Assembly: GCA_017307165.1 (NCBI GenBank)
Contig: JAFKGK010000018.1
Span: 1-34,285, forward strand
Direction: 5' to 3'
DNA: 34,285 nucleotides
DNA from: Candidatus Melainabacteria bacterium
GTDB taxonomy: Bacteria > Cyanobacteriota > Vampirovibrionia > Obscuribacterales > Obscuribacteraceae
Part shown: positions 16,899-24,561 of the stretch, piece by piece
Position numbering within the stretch: position 1 is the first letter of the stretch
Layout of the letters: each line of letters begins with the position of its first letter
Notes under the pieces: model-generated
Databases searched by the model: none
Told to the model about the DNA's origin: nothing
Seen by the model: only the letters and a program-made list of their open reading frames with translations
Made by a program: the position numbers and the translations under genes

Positions 16899-17546
16899 TT
16901 ATTTGGTCTCATGGGGATTTTTGATGCCATGAAAAGAGTCTTGGCTATTGGCTAGGCTGTAGTCACGAGTAAATGTTTTGAGCAGGTCTTGCAAGCTGGA
17001 CTCGATTTTTTGTTGAGCATCGACTGATTTTGATACACCAAGGCAATCATTGGTCCAGACTGGTGCCATGAGATCTTGCTTGTTGCGTTGCAATTTCAAT
17101 TTTTCTACTAGAGAAAGATTGAGAGAGTAAGCCAGGCGGTCGTCATCTTTGTCGCTCTTGAGCTTGAGATAGAGGACTGGATCGTTGCTTGGCTCGCAGC
17201 CTTTGGACTCAGCAGTGACGATTTTGAGGTGGCAAGGTAACAGGGCATCAGTGATGGTGTGTTCGAGTTTTTCTTGGGAGAGGCCGAGGCTGGTGCTCTC
17301 TCCGTCGAGCTTGCCGACGTAGACTTTGAGCGCCTTGAGATTGGTCAGGGCAAAGGTCTGATTGAAGCCCTCTTTAGCTTTAGCCTTAGCCTTGATTTTG
17401 TCGCAAGTTGCGCCCTTGCCTTTGCAGCAGGTTTCTTCCGTATTTTCGGCTTTTTCTTGAGCTTGTACCAGTGCTGGAGCGACTGCCGCACCGGCTACAA
17501 ATATGGCTGCACCAAGACCCACTGTCATCAAAATATTGCTACGCAT
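16899..17546 (-). CDS. Exported protein with cysteine-lysine segment, unknown function
   Basis: The 215-residue product has a signal peptide (MRSNILMTVGLGAAIFVAGAAVAPALVQA, cleavage near QAQE) followed by EETCCKGKGATCDKIKAKAKAK, a short Cys/Lys-rich stretch that could bind metal or form disulfides. The remaining domain (residues 60-190) alternates strands and helices (LKALKVYVGKLDGES, DPVLYLKLKSDKDDDRLAYSLNLSLVEKLKL) and is not recognised. GGAG lies 6 bases before the ATG. It lies between pcp and glpK on one strand with gaps of 30 and 8 bp, so the three are probably one operon. Confidence 0.65.
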   Translation of the reverse strand: MRSNILMTVGLGAAIFVAGAAVAPALVQAQEKAENTEETCCKGKGATCDKIKAKAKAKEGFNQTFALTNLKALKVYVGKLDGESTSLGLSQEKLEHTITDALLPCHLKIVTAESKGCEPSNDPVLYLKLKSDKDDDRLAYSLNLSLVEKLKLQRNKQDLMAPVWTNDCLGVSKSVDAQQKIESSLQDLLKTFTRDYSLANSQDSFHGIKNPHETK

Positions 17547-17576
17547 TTTTTCTCCACTCTCTGTGTATTTTTCTCT

Positions 17577-18284
17577 TTAAATCACTGCCAAAATCGCGAT
17601 CAAGTCTTGCACAAATGTTTTGAGGATGTCGACGCTCTCCATTTTTTCACCTTGATTTGGTGCCGCGCCCACTGTCTTGCAGACTGCCTCCAGCGTCGGC
17701 AAATCGGGCGTGTGCACAAAGAGCGTGGACTTGATCCTCTTGGAGAGATCCTGCAGATAGAGGGCCCTAAAATAGACCTCATTGCAGATGTAGGTGCCAG
17801 CATGATTGGAGATCTCCACAGGCCAACGCTTTTTGCCGAGCTGAGCAGCGATGTCGACAAGGTCGAGGTGAGTGCGCAGGGCCAGCGGGGCCGAGCCCTC
17901 CACGGGGCGGTCGGCCGCCATGCGGCCTTGATTGTCGGCGATGCGATAGTCTTTGAGATTGAGGGCGATGCGCTCTAGGCTCAGGGCATCGCTTTTGTGG
18001 GCCAGACCAGTCATAAGGATGTGGAGAGGACCCTTTTCTTCTTTCAATATATTTTTGATCGTGCGGGCCAAGAGTTTTTGGGCTTCTTTGCCGCTGGTTG
18101 GCAAGAGTTGCTTGTGTAGATAGATCTCAAACTCGCGGCCATCGCCGGCTGGCGTAACCACTTGGGTCTGCGGCAGCACCTCTAGTAGTCGCTGGGTGGG
18201 ATTTTGGTCGTGGCCACCAAACGGATCAAAGCCTGTGACCAAAAAATGCACCCGCTTGGGCTTTTGAGCTCTATCTGCTTGCAT
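17577..18284 (-). CDS. Pyroglutamyl-peptidase I family cysteine peptidase (C15)
   Basis: Family members remove N-terminal pyroglutamate from peptides. The 235-residue protein keeps the fold order and the triad: VTGFDPFGGHDQNPT near the N-terminus, E104 in LSLERIALNL, C167 in ISNHAGTYICNEVYF, which matches the family's SN.AG.Y(V/L)CN motif, and H191 in LFVHTPDLP. It is slightly longer than typical enzymes (about 215 residues) and the middle part is diverged, so substrate preference may differ. The gene is first in the probable operon with the exported protein and glpK. GAGAG precedes the ATG. Confidence 0.85.
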   Translation of the reverse strand: MQADRAQKPKRVHFLVTGFDPFGGHDQNPTQRLLEVLPQTQVVTPAGDGREFEIYLHKQLLPTSGKEAQKLLARTIKNILKEEKGPLHILMTGLAHKSDALSLERIALNLKDYRIADNQGRMAADRPVEGSAPLALRTHLDLVDIAAQLGKKRWPVEISNHAGTYICNEVYFRALYLQDLSKRIKSTLFVHTPDLPTLEAVCKTVGAAPNQGEKMESVDILKTFVQDLIAILAVI

Positions 18285-18315
18285 CTCTCTCGTTTTTCAA
18301 TCTTTCTCAACAGTT

Positions 18316-18345
18316 TTGCTATCTTTGCAGATAAGAGTGTATGAT
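18316..18345 (+). promoter_or_regulatory. Candidate promoter of tRNA-Leu
   Basis: TTGCTA (18316-18321) and TATGAT (18340-18345) are 18 bases apart and lie 50 bases before the mature tRNA 5' end, a normal distance for a processed leader. It also sits in the divergent gap with the pcp gene. Confidence 0.45.
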
Positions 18346-18395
18346 ATTTTGCAAGTTTGCTGGGCGTTGCGCGGCAATCTCCTGCCCAATCACTT

Positions 18396-18481
18396 GCCGA
18401 AGTGGCGAAATGGCAGACGCAGTTGACTCAAAATCATCCGGGGGCAACCCCGTGTCGGTTCAAGTCCGACCTTCGGCACCA
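18396..18481 (+). tRNA. tRNA-Leu (anticodon CAA), CCA end encoded
   Basis: The 86-nt class II tRNA has the acceptor pair GCCGAAG (18396-18402) with CTTCGGC (18471-18477), discriminator A and an encoded CCA. The D arm is GCGAAATGGCAGACGC, the anticodon loop CTCAAAA gives CAA (UUG codons), and a long variable arm and T arm (GTCGGTTCAAGTCCGAC) follow. The anticodon stem has one T-T mismatch at its second pair (positions 28/42). Its 3' 22 bases are also antisense coding sequence for the C-terminus of the kinase-like gene ending at 18460. Confidence 0.95.
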
Positions 18482-19845
18482 TTTTTAATTTCAAACCAAA
18501 AGTTGCTGCCGGCGCCTTCGTGGCTGATGCAACCAATATTGCCATTGTGCTTGAGGATGATCTGCTTGGCCGCGGCAAAATTGCCGATGGCGCCCCGATA
18601 GCCGGTAAAGATCGGCTGCACGGCCGGCTCAAAAATAGTCGCTTGTTCTTGGGGCGTGAGTCCTGGGCCGCGATCGATAAACTCGACTTTGGTGGTCGTA
18701 TCGGTATTGTGTATCTCGATGCGGACTTTTGCGCCGCGTGGCGAGTTTTTGACGGCAAACGTACATAGTGTCTTGATCACCACGAGCAGGAGAGGCTCGT
18801 CGGCCATGATCTCAGTATCGGGGCCGTTGAGCTCCAGTGAGAGTTCCTTGTCGCGGATGTCGGACAACAGCAGCATCAGAGCCTGCTTGATGGTGACCAT
18901 GATGTTGTGCTGAGCGAGCGAAAGCTCAAACTTGCCACTCTGCAAGCGCTCTGTCTCGAGCATATCCTCCATGTATTCCATCAACTGCCGCGTCTCGTTA
19001 ATCAAGATCCGTGCGCGATTGGCGGCGTGATCGGTGACCGCACCGTGGTAGCCCTCCACGGTGAGCTCAAAATACTCGAGCACTGTCTCCAGCAATTTTC
19101 CCGTGCGCCCCTGAAAATCCTCCAGCATGCCTGCCCGCGAGGACCCAGCGCTTTGCCCGTCGGCCATGCTCGTGATCGTGCCGATCAACATCTGCTTTCC
19201 ACTGACATTGCTCTCTTTGAGCGCAAATTTGATGGGGAGCTGTCGACCTGCCAGATTGGCAATGCTCATGGGTCGCTCGCCAGTTAGGTAAAAATTGAAC
19301 ATGCCCTGTGAGGGGCCACTGTAATTTTCGCGGAGGGGAAATATCTCGGTGATATTGCGCCCCGCCATCGTGTTGGCGCCGTCGGCCTCCATCAGGCGAT
19401 TGAGGTAGCTATTGGTGTGCACTATCGTCCCGTCCATGGCGGCGAGGAGGAGGGGCACCGTGATGCCCTCAAAGAGCGCCGGCACATTGTTGTTGGAGAC
19501 CTCGTCCGAGATAGTCGCGGCGGCCGGAGATGCCGAAGGCTTGGCGATCAGGAGCATACCCTGATCTACCTTGGAGTACTGAGCCGTCCAGGCCATGGGA
19601 AAAAGCATGTTGTGCGGCCCAACCACGCGAGCGCTAAACTGCGTCATCTCCTCGATAAAGCTGGCCGAGAGCAAGGCGTGCTGAGCCGCTGTGATGTCCT
19701 CGATATAGAGCACGTCAAAGATGGACTTGCCGATCAACTCGCTGGTAGGCACCTGCCAGGCCTCGAACGCATTGGACGAGACCTTGGAGATGTTTTCCTT
19801 GCTATCGAGAAGTACCTTGACTTCGGGAGGGTTTGCCAACTTCAC
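18460..19845 (-). CDS. PAS-containing histidine-kinase-like protein lacking phosphoacceptor His (probable pseudokinase)
   Basis: The 461-residue protein has two PAS-like domains (about residues 8-105 and 125-235), a long two-helix dimerisation region (245-325) and a HATPase_c domain (340-452). The second helix has the usual pattern ETRQLMEYMEDMLETERLQSGKFEL, but the preceding helix has no H-E/D-x-x-x-P box. In the ATPase the D-box DRGPGL and a G-rich C-terminal motif (NGNIGCISHEGAGSNFWFEI) are kept, while the N-box reads TLCTFAVKNSP, with F where the Mg-binding Asn is expected. It therefore probably does not autophosphorylate on His and may act as a sensor or allosteric partner. No transmembrane segment is seen. 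The stop codon (18460-18462) lies inside the tRNA-Leu gene on the other strand. Confidence 0.8.
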   Translation of the reverse strand: MKLANPPEVKVLLDSKENISKVSSNAFEAWQVPTSELIGKSIFDVLYIEDITAAQHALLSASFIEEMTQFSARVVGPHNMLFPMAWTAQYSKVDQGMLLIAKPSASPAAATISDEVSNNNVPALFEGITVPLLLAAMDGTIVHTNSYLNRLMEADGANTMAGRNITEIFPLRENYSGPSQGMFNFYLTGERPMSIANLAGRQLPIKFALKESNVSGKQMLIGTITSMADGQSAGSSRAGMLEDFQGRTGKLLETVLEYFELTVEGYHGAVTDHAANRARILINETRQLMEYMEDMLETERLQSGKFELSLAQHNIMVTIKQALMLLLSDIRDKELSLELNGPDTEIMADEPLLLVVIKTLCTFAVKNSPRGAKVRIEIHNTDTTTKVEFIDRGPGLTPQEQATIFEPAVQPIFTGYRGAIGNFAAAKQIILKHNGNIGCISHEGAGSNFWFEIKNGAEGRT

Positions 19846-19921
19846 ATCTTCCCTTTAATATCACCTGATTATATAAGATGACATCGGTGCCTGGACTGGT
19901 GTCGCATGTGGTGAGGTAGTC

Positions 19922-20278
19922 ATGGCCGATAAAATCACAGTCTACGAAAAGCCGACCTGCTCCAAATGCAGGGAGATGGCAAAACTCCTACGGGATAGAG
20001 GCGTGGAGTTTGAGAAGATCAATTATTATACCCAGCCACTGTCGGCCGCAAAAATCACCAGTTTGCTCAAAAAAATGGGCCTCAAGCCCGTGGACATCCT
20101 GCGCAAGACCGAGGCGGTCTACAAGGAGCTGGGTCTGGCCAAGGCGCAGCATACCGACAAGGAGCTGATCGAGCTTATGGTCCAGCATCCGGATCTGCTC
20201 CAGCGTCCGATAGTCGAGCGCGGCGATCGCGCCGTGATGGGTCGGCCTACCGAAAACGTCGAGGATCTCCTCGACTGA
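19922..20278 (+). CDS. ArsC/Spx-family thioredoxin-fold protein
   Basis: The 118-residue protein matches the ArsC family: ITVYEKPTCSKCREMAKLLRDRGVEFEKINYYTQPLS at the N-terminus, then KMGLKPVDILRK, then a helix ending in MVQHPDLLQRPIVERGDRAVMGRP. The redox site is C13-S-K-C16, a CxxC as in Spx and YffB-like members rather than the single cysteine of classical arsenate reductases. The RPIV-cis-proline region is conserved. It could be a glutaredoxin-dependent reductase or a regulator; no ars genes are nearby, so arsenate reduction should not be assumed. It stands alone, divergent from the kinase-like gene. Confidence 0.85.
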   Translation: MADKITVYEKPTCSKCREMAKLLRDRGVEFEKINYYTQPLSAAKITSLLKKMGLKPVDILRKTEAVYKELGLAKAQHTDKELIELMVQHPDLLQRPIVERGDRAVMGRPTENVEDLLD

Positions 20279-20389
20279 GGCGTTTATATAGGCAACCATA
20301 TATGCATTTATCCCTGAGGCTATAGCTTGGGGCTCCAGGCGCTGCGATAGGGTGGGTATTACACCTGTATGGCGCTTAGAGGCATTTAT

Positions 20390-20812
20390 ATGGCAAAAGT
20401 ACCGTCGATCACCGACCTCCTCAATCGTTTGCAGGCGAGCTTTACCGGCCGCCAGGCCGAGATCGGTGCAGAAAAAGCATTATTGGCCAGGCTGAAAGAA
20501 AAAGAGGCTGTGAAGCAGGCGCAGATAATGGAGGCGGATGCCGAGATGCAAGCCGCTCGTGAAGCTGCCGGTCTGCCCCCAATGCCGTCCGCTGAGGCCG
20601 ACGCTCAGGCAAAAATACTGCAAGCCTTGCAAGCCAAGGCCTACGAACGTATGCGCATGCGCCAGACTGTCCGCGAGCCTGCGCTTAGATGGTCGACCAA
20701 CCCGGATGCCCATCTGCAAATCGGTCAAAAGATCCGCCGCAGTACGGACATGAGTGGTGTCATCAAGGGCTTTGATGTCGACCCCATGGCCAATATGCCT
20801 ATTCAAGATTAG
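20390..20812 (+). CDS. Coiled-coil protein of unknown function
   Basis: An in-frame ATG at 20369 exists, but ATG 20390 has AGAGG 7 bases upstream and is preferred (140 residues). Residues 15-60 form an Ala/Glu/Lys-rich helix (AEKALLARLKEKEAVKQAQIMEADAEMQAAREAAG), probably a coiled coil, followed by a second helix and a basic C-terminal part (LRWSTNPDAHLQIGQKIRR). There is no signal or membrane segment. No family is recognised. It precedes the small conserved protein at 20872 by 59 bp. Confidence 0.6.
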   Translation: MAKVPSITDLLNRLQASFTGRQAEIGAEKALLARLKEKEAVKQAQIMEADAEMQAAREAAGLPPMPSAEADAQAKILQALQAKAYERMRMRQTVREPALRWSTNPDAHLQIGQKIRRSTDMSGVIKGFDVDPMANMPIQD

Positions 20813-20871
20813 AAACCTTTGAAATTTGTTGCTAGTATGTTGGTCTGATTACATCCGACCGAGGAAGCAAC

Positions 20872-21084
20872 ATGGCAAAAGTAGTAGACAACGACAAGCC
20901 AGAGTCTTTGATCATCGAGTTTAAGTCTCCTAACGGCGAAGTCTGGGCAACCATCACCGCTCCGGCAAAAGACTTTAAGACCGGCTCCTCTGGCTTTTAT
21001 GCAAACGGCAAGGTCAAAAATCCCAAAAACGGTCTCCCTTACCAGGTCGGCTGCAACATCATCCTGGTCGGCAGCAAAGAATAG
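20872..21084 (+). CDS. Small basic/beta protein, unknown function
   Basis: The 70-residue product has strong translation signals (GAGGAAGCAAC before ATG) and ends 24 bp before a very good intrinsic terminator, so it is a genuine and probably highly expressed gene. The sequence is strand-rich and soluble: SLIIEFKSPNGEVWATITAPAKDFKTGSSGFYANGKV, then a basic turn KNPKNGLPYQVGCNIILVG. The phrase TGSSGFYANGKV looks like a conserved loop, but I cannot name the family. Confidence 0.7.
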   Translation: MAKVVDNDKPESLIIEFKSPNGEVWATITAPAKDFKTGSSGFYANGKVKNPKNGLPYQVGCNIILVGSKE

Positions 21085-21108
21085 ACCAGTGGTGAGATGA
21101 GCAGAGAT

Positions 21109-21140
21109 ATACCGGTGCGTTTTGCACCGGTATTTTTTTT
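21109..21140 (+). terminator. Intrinsic terminator after the small protein gene
   Basis: ATACCGGTGC (21109-21118) pairs perfectly with GCACCGGTAT (21124-21133) around a 5-base loop and is followed by seven T residues. This is a textbook rho-independent terminator for the gene at 20872. Confidence 0.95.
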
Positions 21141-21320
21141 GCGTTTACCGACTGCTTTATAGCTTTTAAGCAAATCTAATTTACTAAGCCTTCAAAAAGG
21201 CGGTTATTACGTAGTTTTTGGCCTAATATGACTTGCTTTTCCAAATCGAAAGCGCATAATACTGCTCTACCAAGCAAACAGCTCTTTCCGACACTCGCTC
21301 TCAAGGCATCAGGTGATCAA

Positions 21321-21566
21321 ATGGACATGATCGAACAACTGGATCCTCTCTCGCTCAACTATGGAGCGACCATGCTATCTACATTGGTCTCGGGCTTTTT
21401 TGGGCTCAAGATGGCGATGCAACGCGAGGCCGGGCGGATCAATTGGAGCAAGGTATCGGACGCTGCTTTGATCGCTATTGCAGTACCTGCCCTGGTCTAC
21501 TTGACCGGTACGCTCATCGTGCACAATGGTGGTCCGATGATAGTGCACAATAGTGGCACGCTCTAA
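21321..21566 (+). CDS. Small membrane protein with duplicated C-terminal motif
   Basis: The frame is open from 21228, but ATG 21321 has AGGTG at ideal spacing and gives an 81-residue protein. It has a short amphipathic N-terminus, a possible membrane segment around YGATMLSTLVSGFFGLKMAM, and a clear one near the C-terminus (VSDAALIAIAVPALVYLTGTL). The end repeats itself: LIVHNGGP then MIVHNSGT, encoded by a recent-looking 24-base duplication with a conserved GTGCACAAT core. An intrinsic terminator follows 22 bp later. Function unknown. Confidence 0.6.
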   Translation: MDMIEQLDPLSLNYGATMLSTLVSGFFGLKMAMQREAGRINWSKVSDAALIAIAVPALVYLTGTLIVHNGGPMIVHNSGTL

Positions 21567-21587
21567 GAGTGACACAATGATTTTTGC

Positions 21588-21613
21588 AAGCCAGGTCTAG
21601 GCCTGGCTTTTTT
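21588..21613 (+). terminator. Intrinsic terminator
   Basis: AAGCCAGG (21588-21595) pairs with CCTGGCTT (21602-21609) around a 6-base loop and runs into a T tract. It separates the small membrane protein gene from prmA. Confidence 0.9.
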
Positions 21614-21645
21614 ATTAAAGGTCCAATATAAAGGCAGTGAAATAA

Positions 21646-22596
21646 ATGGCAATGAACTGGGCGGCGTTGGATATCGATGTATCGAGCGATCACGAGGATC
21701 TCGCATGTTGGCTTTTGATCAAGTGCGGCGCGGCCGGTTGTGAAGTCAACGCCTTGCCCGATGGTGAGCGCATCACCATCCGAGCGACTTTTGACACGGA
21801 GACCATCGCGGATACCGTGGTCGATGAGATCAAGTCATCATTGGAAGAATACGAGCTAGGAGAGTCGCTCCGGACTCTGCGTTTTAAAAATGTCGAGCAA
21901 CAAGACTGGCTGGCAAAATTTAAAGAGGGCTTTGAGCCTTTCCGCGTGGGCACAAAGTTTTTGATCTGCCCTAGCTGGTATCTGCCAGGATACAAGGATG
22001 ATTATCCCGAAGAGCTCAAACGCGCTCTACCCAATCGTGAGATCAACAAGACATATGAGCTGGACAGCGATCTGCTCGAAAATCGCATTGCAATATTTAT
22101 CGAGCCAGGTATGGCTTTTGGTACCGGTCTCCATGCCACTACGCAGTTTTGCTTGCGGGCCATGGAGAGTTTTTTGCCCAAGGGAAAGATCTTAGATGTC
22201 GGCACGGGCAGCGGGATACTCGCCATCGCTGCGCTCAAACTCAATCCGACCTGTCAAATCACGGCGGTGGACATCGATCAGGTAGCGGTAGATTTTGCGC
22301 AAAAAGATTTTGAGCTCAATGGAGTGGATGGGCGCATAGAGTTACTGCAAGGGAGCACTGATGTGGTCAATAGCAGACGCTTTGACATGCTCTTGAGCAA
22401 TCTCACCTGCGAAGATATCATCGCACTCCTGGGCGATTACAATGTCATGCTCAAGCCTGGAGGCTATGTTTTATGTGCTGGCATTTTAGCTGAAAAATTG
22501 GATCGACTCGAAAAAGAATTGCCCCGCAATCACATGCGCATAGTCCAATCCGAACAAGTCGGGCACTGGGTCGGCGTGGTTTTGGAAAAACTATGA
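21646..22596 (+). CDS. prmA: Ribosomal protein L11 methyltransferase
   Basis: PrmA trimethylates ribosomal protein L11 using S-adenosylmethionine. The 316-residue length is typical. The N-terminal L11-binding domain (about residues 1-100) contains the family phrase EQQDWLAKFKEGFEPFRVGTKFLICPSW. The catalytic domain shows EPGMAFGTGLHATTQFCL, the SAM motif ILDVGTGSGILAIAALKL, AVDIDQVAVDFAQKDFELNGV and the NL-T variant of the NPPY-like motif in LLSNLTCEDIIAL, then KPGGYVLCAGIL. Two in-frame ATGs (21646 and 21652) are both possible. Its stop overlaps the stop end of the convergent flavoprotein gene by 6 bp. Confidence 0.95.
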   Translation: MAMNWAALDIDVSSDHEDLACWLLIKCGAAGCEVNALPDGERITIRATFDTETIADTVVDEIKSSLEEYELGESLRTLRFKNVEQQDWLAKFKEGFEPFRVGTKFLICPSWYLPGYKDDYPEELKRALPNREINKTYELDSDLLENRIAIFIEPGMAFGTGLHATTQFCLRAMESFLPKGKILDVGTGSGILAIAALKLNPTCQITAVDIDQVAVDFAQKDFELNGVDGRIELLQGSTDVVNSRRFDMLLSNLTCEDIIALLGDYNVMLKPGGYVLCAGILAEKLDRLEKELPRNHMRIVQSEQVGHWVGVVLEKL

Positions 22597-24000
22597 TAAT
22601 TTGACTGCCGTAAATAAATCGATCAGGCCTTCGGGCATGGTCGGATGCGCAAAGACAAAATCTCTCACGCGATCGTAGGTGAGATCGGCTGCCATGGCCA
22701 TCTGTACTACTGCCATGATATTGCCCGCATCGATACCAAATGCGGTGAATCCTATTATTTGCTTTGTCTTTCTGTCGATCAGGGCTTTCATATAGCCCTG
22801 AGTCTGGTTGGCGACTTTGGCGCGTGGCACGACAGACATCGGCACGTGAGCAATGGCATAATCGATATTTTTTTGCTTGGCTTGTTTTTCGGTGAGGCCA
22901 ACGCGCGCATATTCCGGCTCGATAAATAGTGTCGATGGGACTTGACGCTCGTGAGCACTACGACTGGCTGTATGTGGCTGATTGAGCTGATCGAGCACGA
23001 TGCGGTGATCGTCAAAGGATATATGAGTAAATTGCGGGCCGCCGTTGACGTCACCTATGGCAAAGATGTTTTTGTTCAAGATCGCTCTCAGATGCTCGTC
23101 TACCCTGATAAAGCCTCTCGGGTCCAGCTCGAGCTTGGCTTTGTCGGCGGCGATGGCTTCTGTGTTTGGCGTGCGTCCCAGGGCTGCCAATACGTGGGAG
23201 CCTGTAAGACTCTGCTGCCTATCCTTGATTTGGAGATCGACTTGATAAGCCGTGCCGGTTGTTTTTGTGATTTGCATCGTTTTTGCGTCGGATATGATCT
23301 CGATGTCGCAAGCTTTTAGAGCTTCTGTGATGGCATGCGCTGCGTCAGGGTCTTCGTTGGTCAAAATCTGCGAGCCGCGATTGACTATGGTCACTCGGGA
23401 GCCGAGTATGGCAAAGAGCTGGGCAAACTCGAGCGCGATGTAACCTGCGCCTAGTACGATCAAATGCTCGGGGATCGAGTCGATGCGTTGGATTGTGTCA
23501 GAGGTGAGGGCATGCTCGGCTAGACCCGGGATATCCGGTAGAGCTGGTCTGGAGCCAGTGTTGACTACTATGTACGGGGCCTTGTAGAGATCTGTGCCGA
23601 CCCGGATACTGCGTTCATCGACAAAATGCCCCTCGCCCATGATCAAATCGAGATTGGGGGTGTTTTCAAAGTTGTCGAGGTTAAATTGGCGCATCTGAGA
23701 GACAAGGCTCTCTACGCGCCCTTTGATGCGTGGCCAGTCAGGGGTGGCAGTGTCGCAGGCGATACCAAAATAGCTGGCTTCGCGACAGGTGAGGAGGGTG
23801 CGGGCGGCGGTGATAAAGGCCTTAGTTGGAATGCAGGCCAGATTGATGCATGTGCCTCCAATCATCTGGGCAGATCTCTCGATCAGGGCCACGCTCTTGT
23901 TAGCTCTAGCGTACTTGCTGGCTAGGGTCTTGCCGCCCTTGCCGCCGCCCAGGACGATGAGATCGTAATCTTTTGTAGGCACAGCCTTTGGCTCCCGCAT
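22591..24000 (-). CDS. Pyridine nucleotide-disulfide oxidoreductase (mercuric reductase/lipoamide dehydrogenase-like)
   Basis: The 469-residue flavoprotein has the FAD motif DLIVLGGGKGGKTLASKYA, the redox disulfide in GGTCINLACIPTKAF (CxxxxC), the NAD domain (HLIVLGAGYIALEFAQLFAILGSRVTIV), a second FAD motif (NKNIFAIGDVNGGPQFTHIS) and the dimerisation domain ending with FAHPTMPEGL, which supplies the HPT..E dyad to the partner subunit. The gene is solitary: no pyruvate or 2-oxoacid dehydrogenase genes and no mer genes adjoin it. The N-terminus lacks the paired cysteines of a MerR-type metal domain, and the C-terminus lacks the vicinal cysteines of MerA, so mercury reduction is unlikely. The exact substrate is unknown. 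Confidence 0.9.
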   Translation of the reverse strand: MREPKAVPTKDYDLIVLGGGKGGKTLASKYARANKSVALIERSAQMIGGTCINLACIPTKAFITAARTLLTCREASYFGIACDTATPDWPRIKGRVESLVSQMRQFNLDNFENTPNLDLIMGEGHFVDERSIRVGTDLYKAPYIVVNTGSRPALPDIPGLAEHALTSDTIQRIDSIPEHLIVLGAGYIALEFAQLFAILGSRVTIVNRGSQILTNEDPDAAHAITEALKACDIEIISDAKTMQITKTTGTAYQVDLQIKDRQQSLTGSHVLAALGRTPNTEAIAADKAKLELDPRGFIRVDEHLRAILNKNIFAIGDVNGGPQFTHISFDDHRIVLDQLNQPHTASRSAHERQVPSTLFIEPEYARVGLTEKQAKQKNIDYAIAHVPMSVVPRAKVANQTQGYMKALIDRKTKQIIGFTAFGIDAGNIMAVVQMAMAADLTYDRVRDFVFAHPTMPEGLIDLFTAVKLS

Positions 24001-24139
24001 TTGGGTACTTGTTGTGCAACAAAATATACTATAATCAAATTAGTGGTTTGAGCTCCCCTGGGTGAGCTGCCACTCTTTGCACCCTGAAAATTTGACGATG
24101 ACAGCCATGACCGGCCTTGTTGACCCATGCATCACACAT

Positions 24140-24526
24140 GGGGGCGTTTAGATTCGACAGGGATGTAGGGTCGTAGGTGGCAAGCCGGGGAGCTTGTGCC
24201 CCGTACCAAATAAGCAAAACAATAGATGCAAATAACGTCATCAAATTCCCTGGCCGCAGCATGGCTGCGGTTGCCTAACTAATTTAACTTAGGCTCCAGG
24301 ACTCGACAGCGACTTGACTACCCGTTGCTGAAGGGTAAGACACGGTGGTTGCTCTAGAACGAAGTTAGCGAGTGCTAGTTCTAGTTAAGACATAATCGCG
24401 AACCCGGTCGGCAGTCTGAGCCGACTTCAGCGGGCCGCAAGGCACTGAGGAAATGTCAGACTAAGCTTGTAGAGGCCTGCCTCTCGACATTTTTGGACGC
24501 GAGTGCGATTCTCGCCGCCTCCACCA
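24140..24526 (+). ncRNA. ssrA: tmRNA, one-piece, with encoded CCA
   Basis: tmRNA with SmpB rescues stalled ribosomes and tags the nascent protein for proteolysis. The 5' end GGGGGCG pairs with CGCCTCC at the 3' end, and the conserved TTTAGATTCGACAGGG and GCGATTCTCGCCGCCTCCACCA segments form the tRNA-like domain. The tag frame starts at GCA 24228 and reads ANNVIKFPGRSMAAVA before TAA at 24276-24278 (a second in-phase-unrelated TAA follows). The ANN-V-I-K-F start resembles cyanobacterial tags. The gene is uninterrupted, unlike the two-piece form of some marine cyanobacteria. Its 3' end serves as a probable integration site (see the repeat at 28241). A TATAAT at 24030-24035 lies about 105 bases upstream; whether it is the promoter is unclear. 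Confidence 0.97.
24505..24524 (+). repeat. attL-like direct repeat within the tmRNA 3' end
   Basis: GCGATTCTCGCCGCCTCCAC lies in the T arm and acceptor end of tmRNA and recurs at 28241-28260 with a single C-to-T change. The tmRNA 3' end is a well known attachment site for tyrosine-recombinase islands and prophages. Confidence 0.8.
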
Positions 24527-24561
24527 TTTACTTTTTAGACAGGGCTCAAAGATCGTCGATG

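Noticed and set aside
20279..20389. GC-rich leader before the coiled-coil gene considered as a riboswitch or small RNA
   Set aside because: No known riboswitch core or SRP/6S consensus could be matched and no strong terminator follows.
22591..24000. Calling the flavoprotein a mercuric reductase (MerA)
   Set aside because: It lacks the N-terminal metal domain and C-terminal paired cysteines, and no mer genes are nearby.
24030..24035. TATAAT upstream of tmRNA as its promoter
   Set aside because: It lies about 105 bases from the mature 5' end with no good -35 at 17 bases, and the same region could serve the divergent flavoprotein gene; not listed as a feature.
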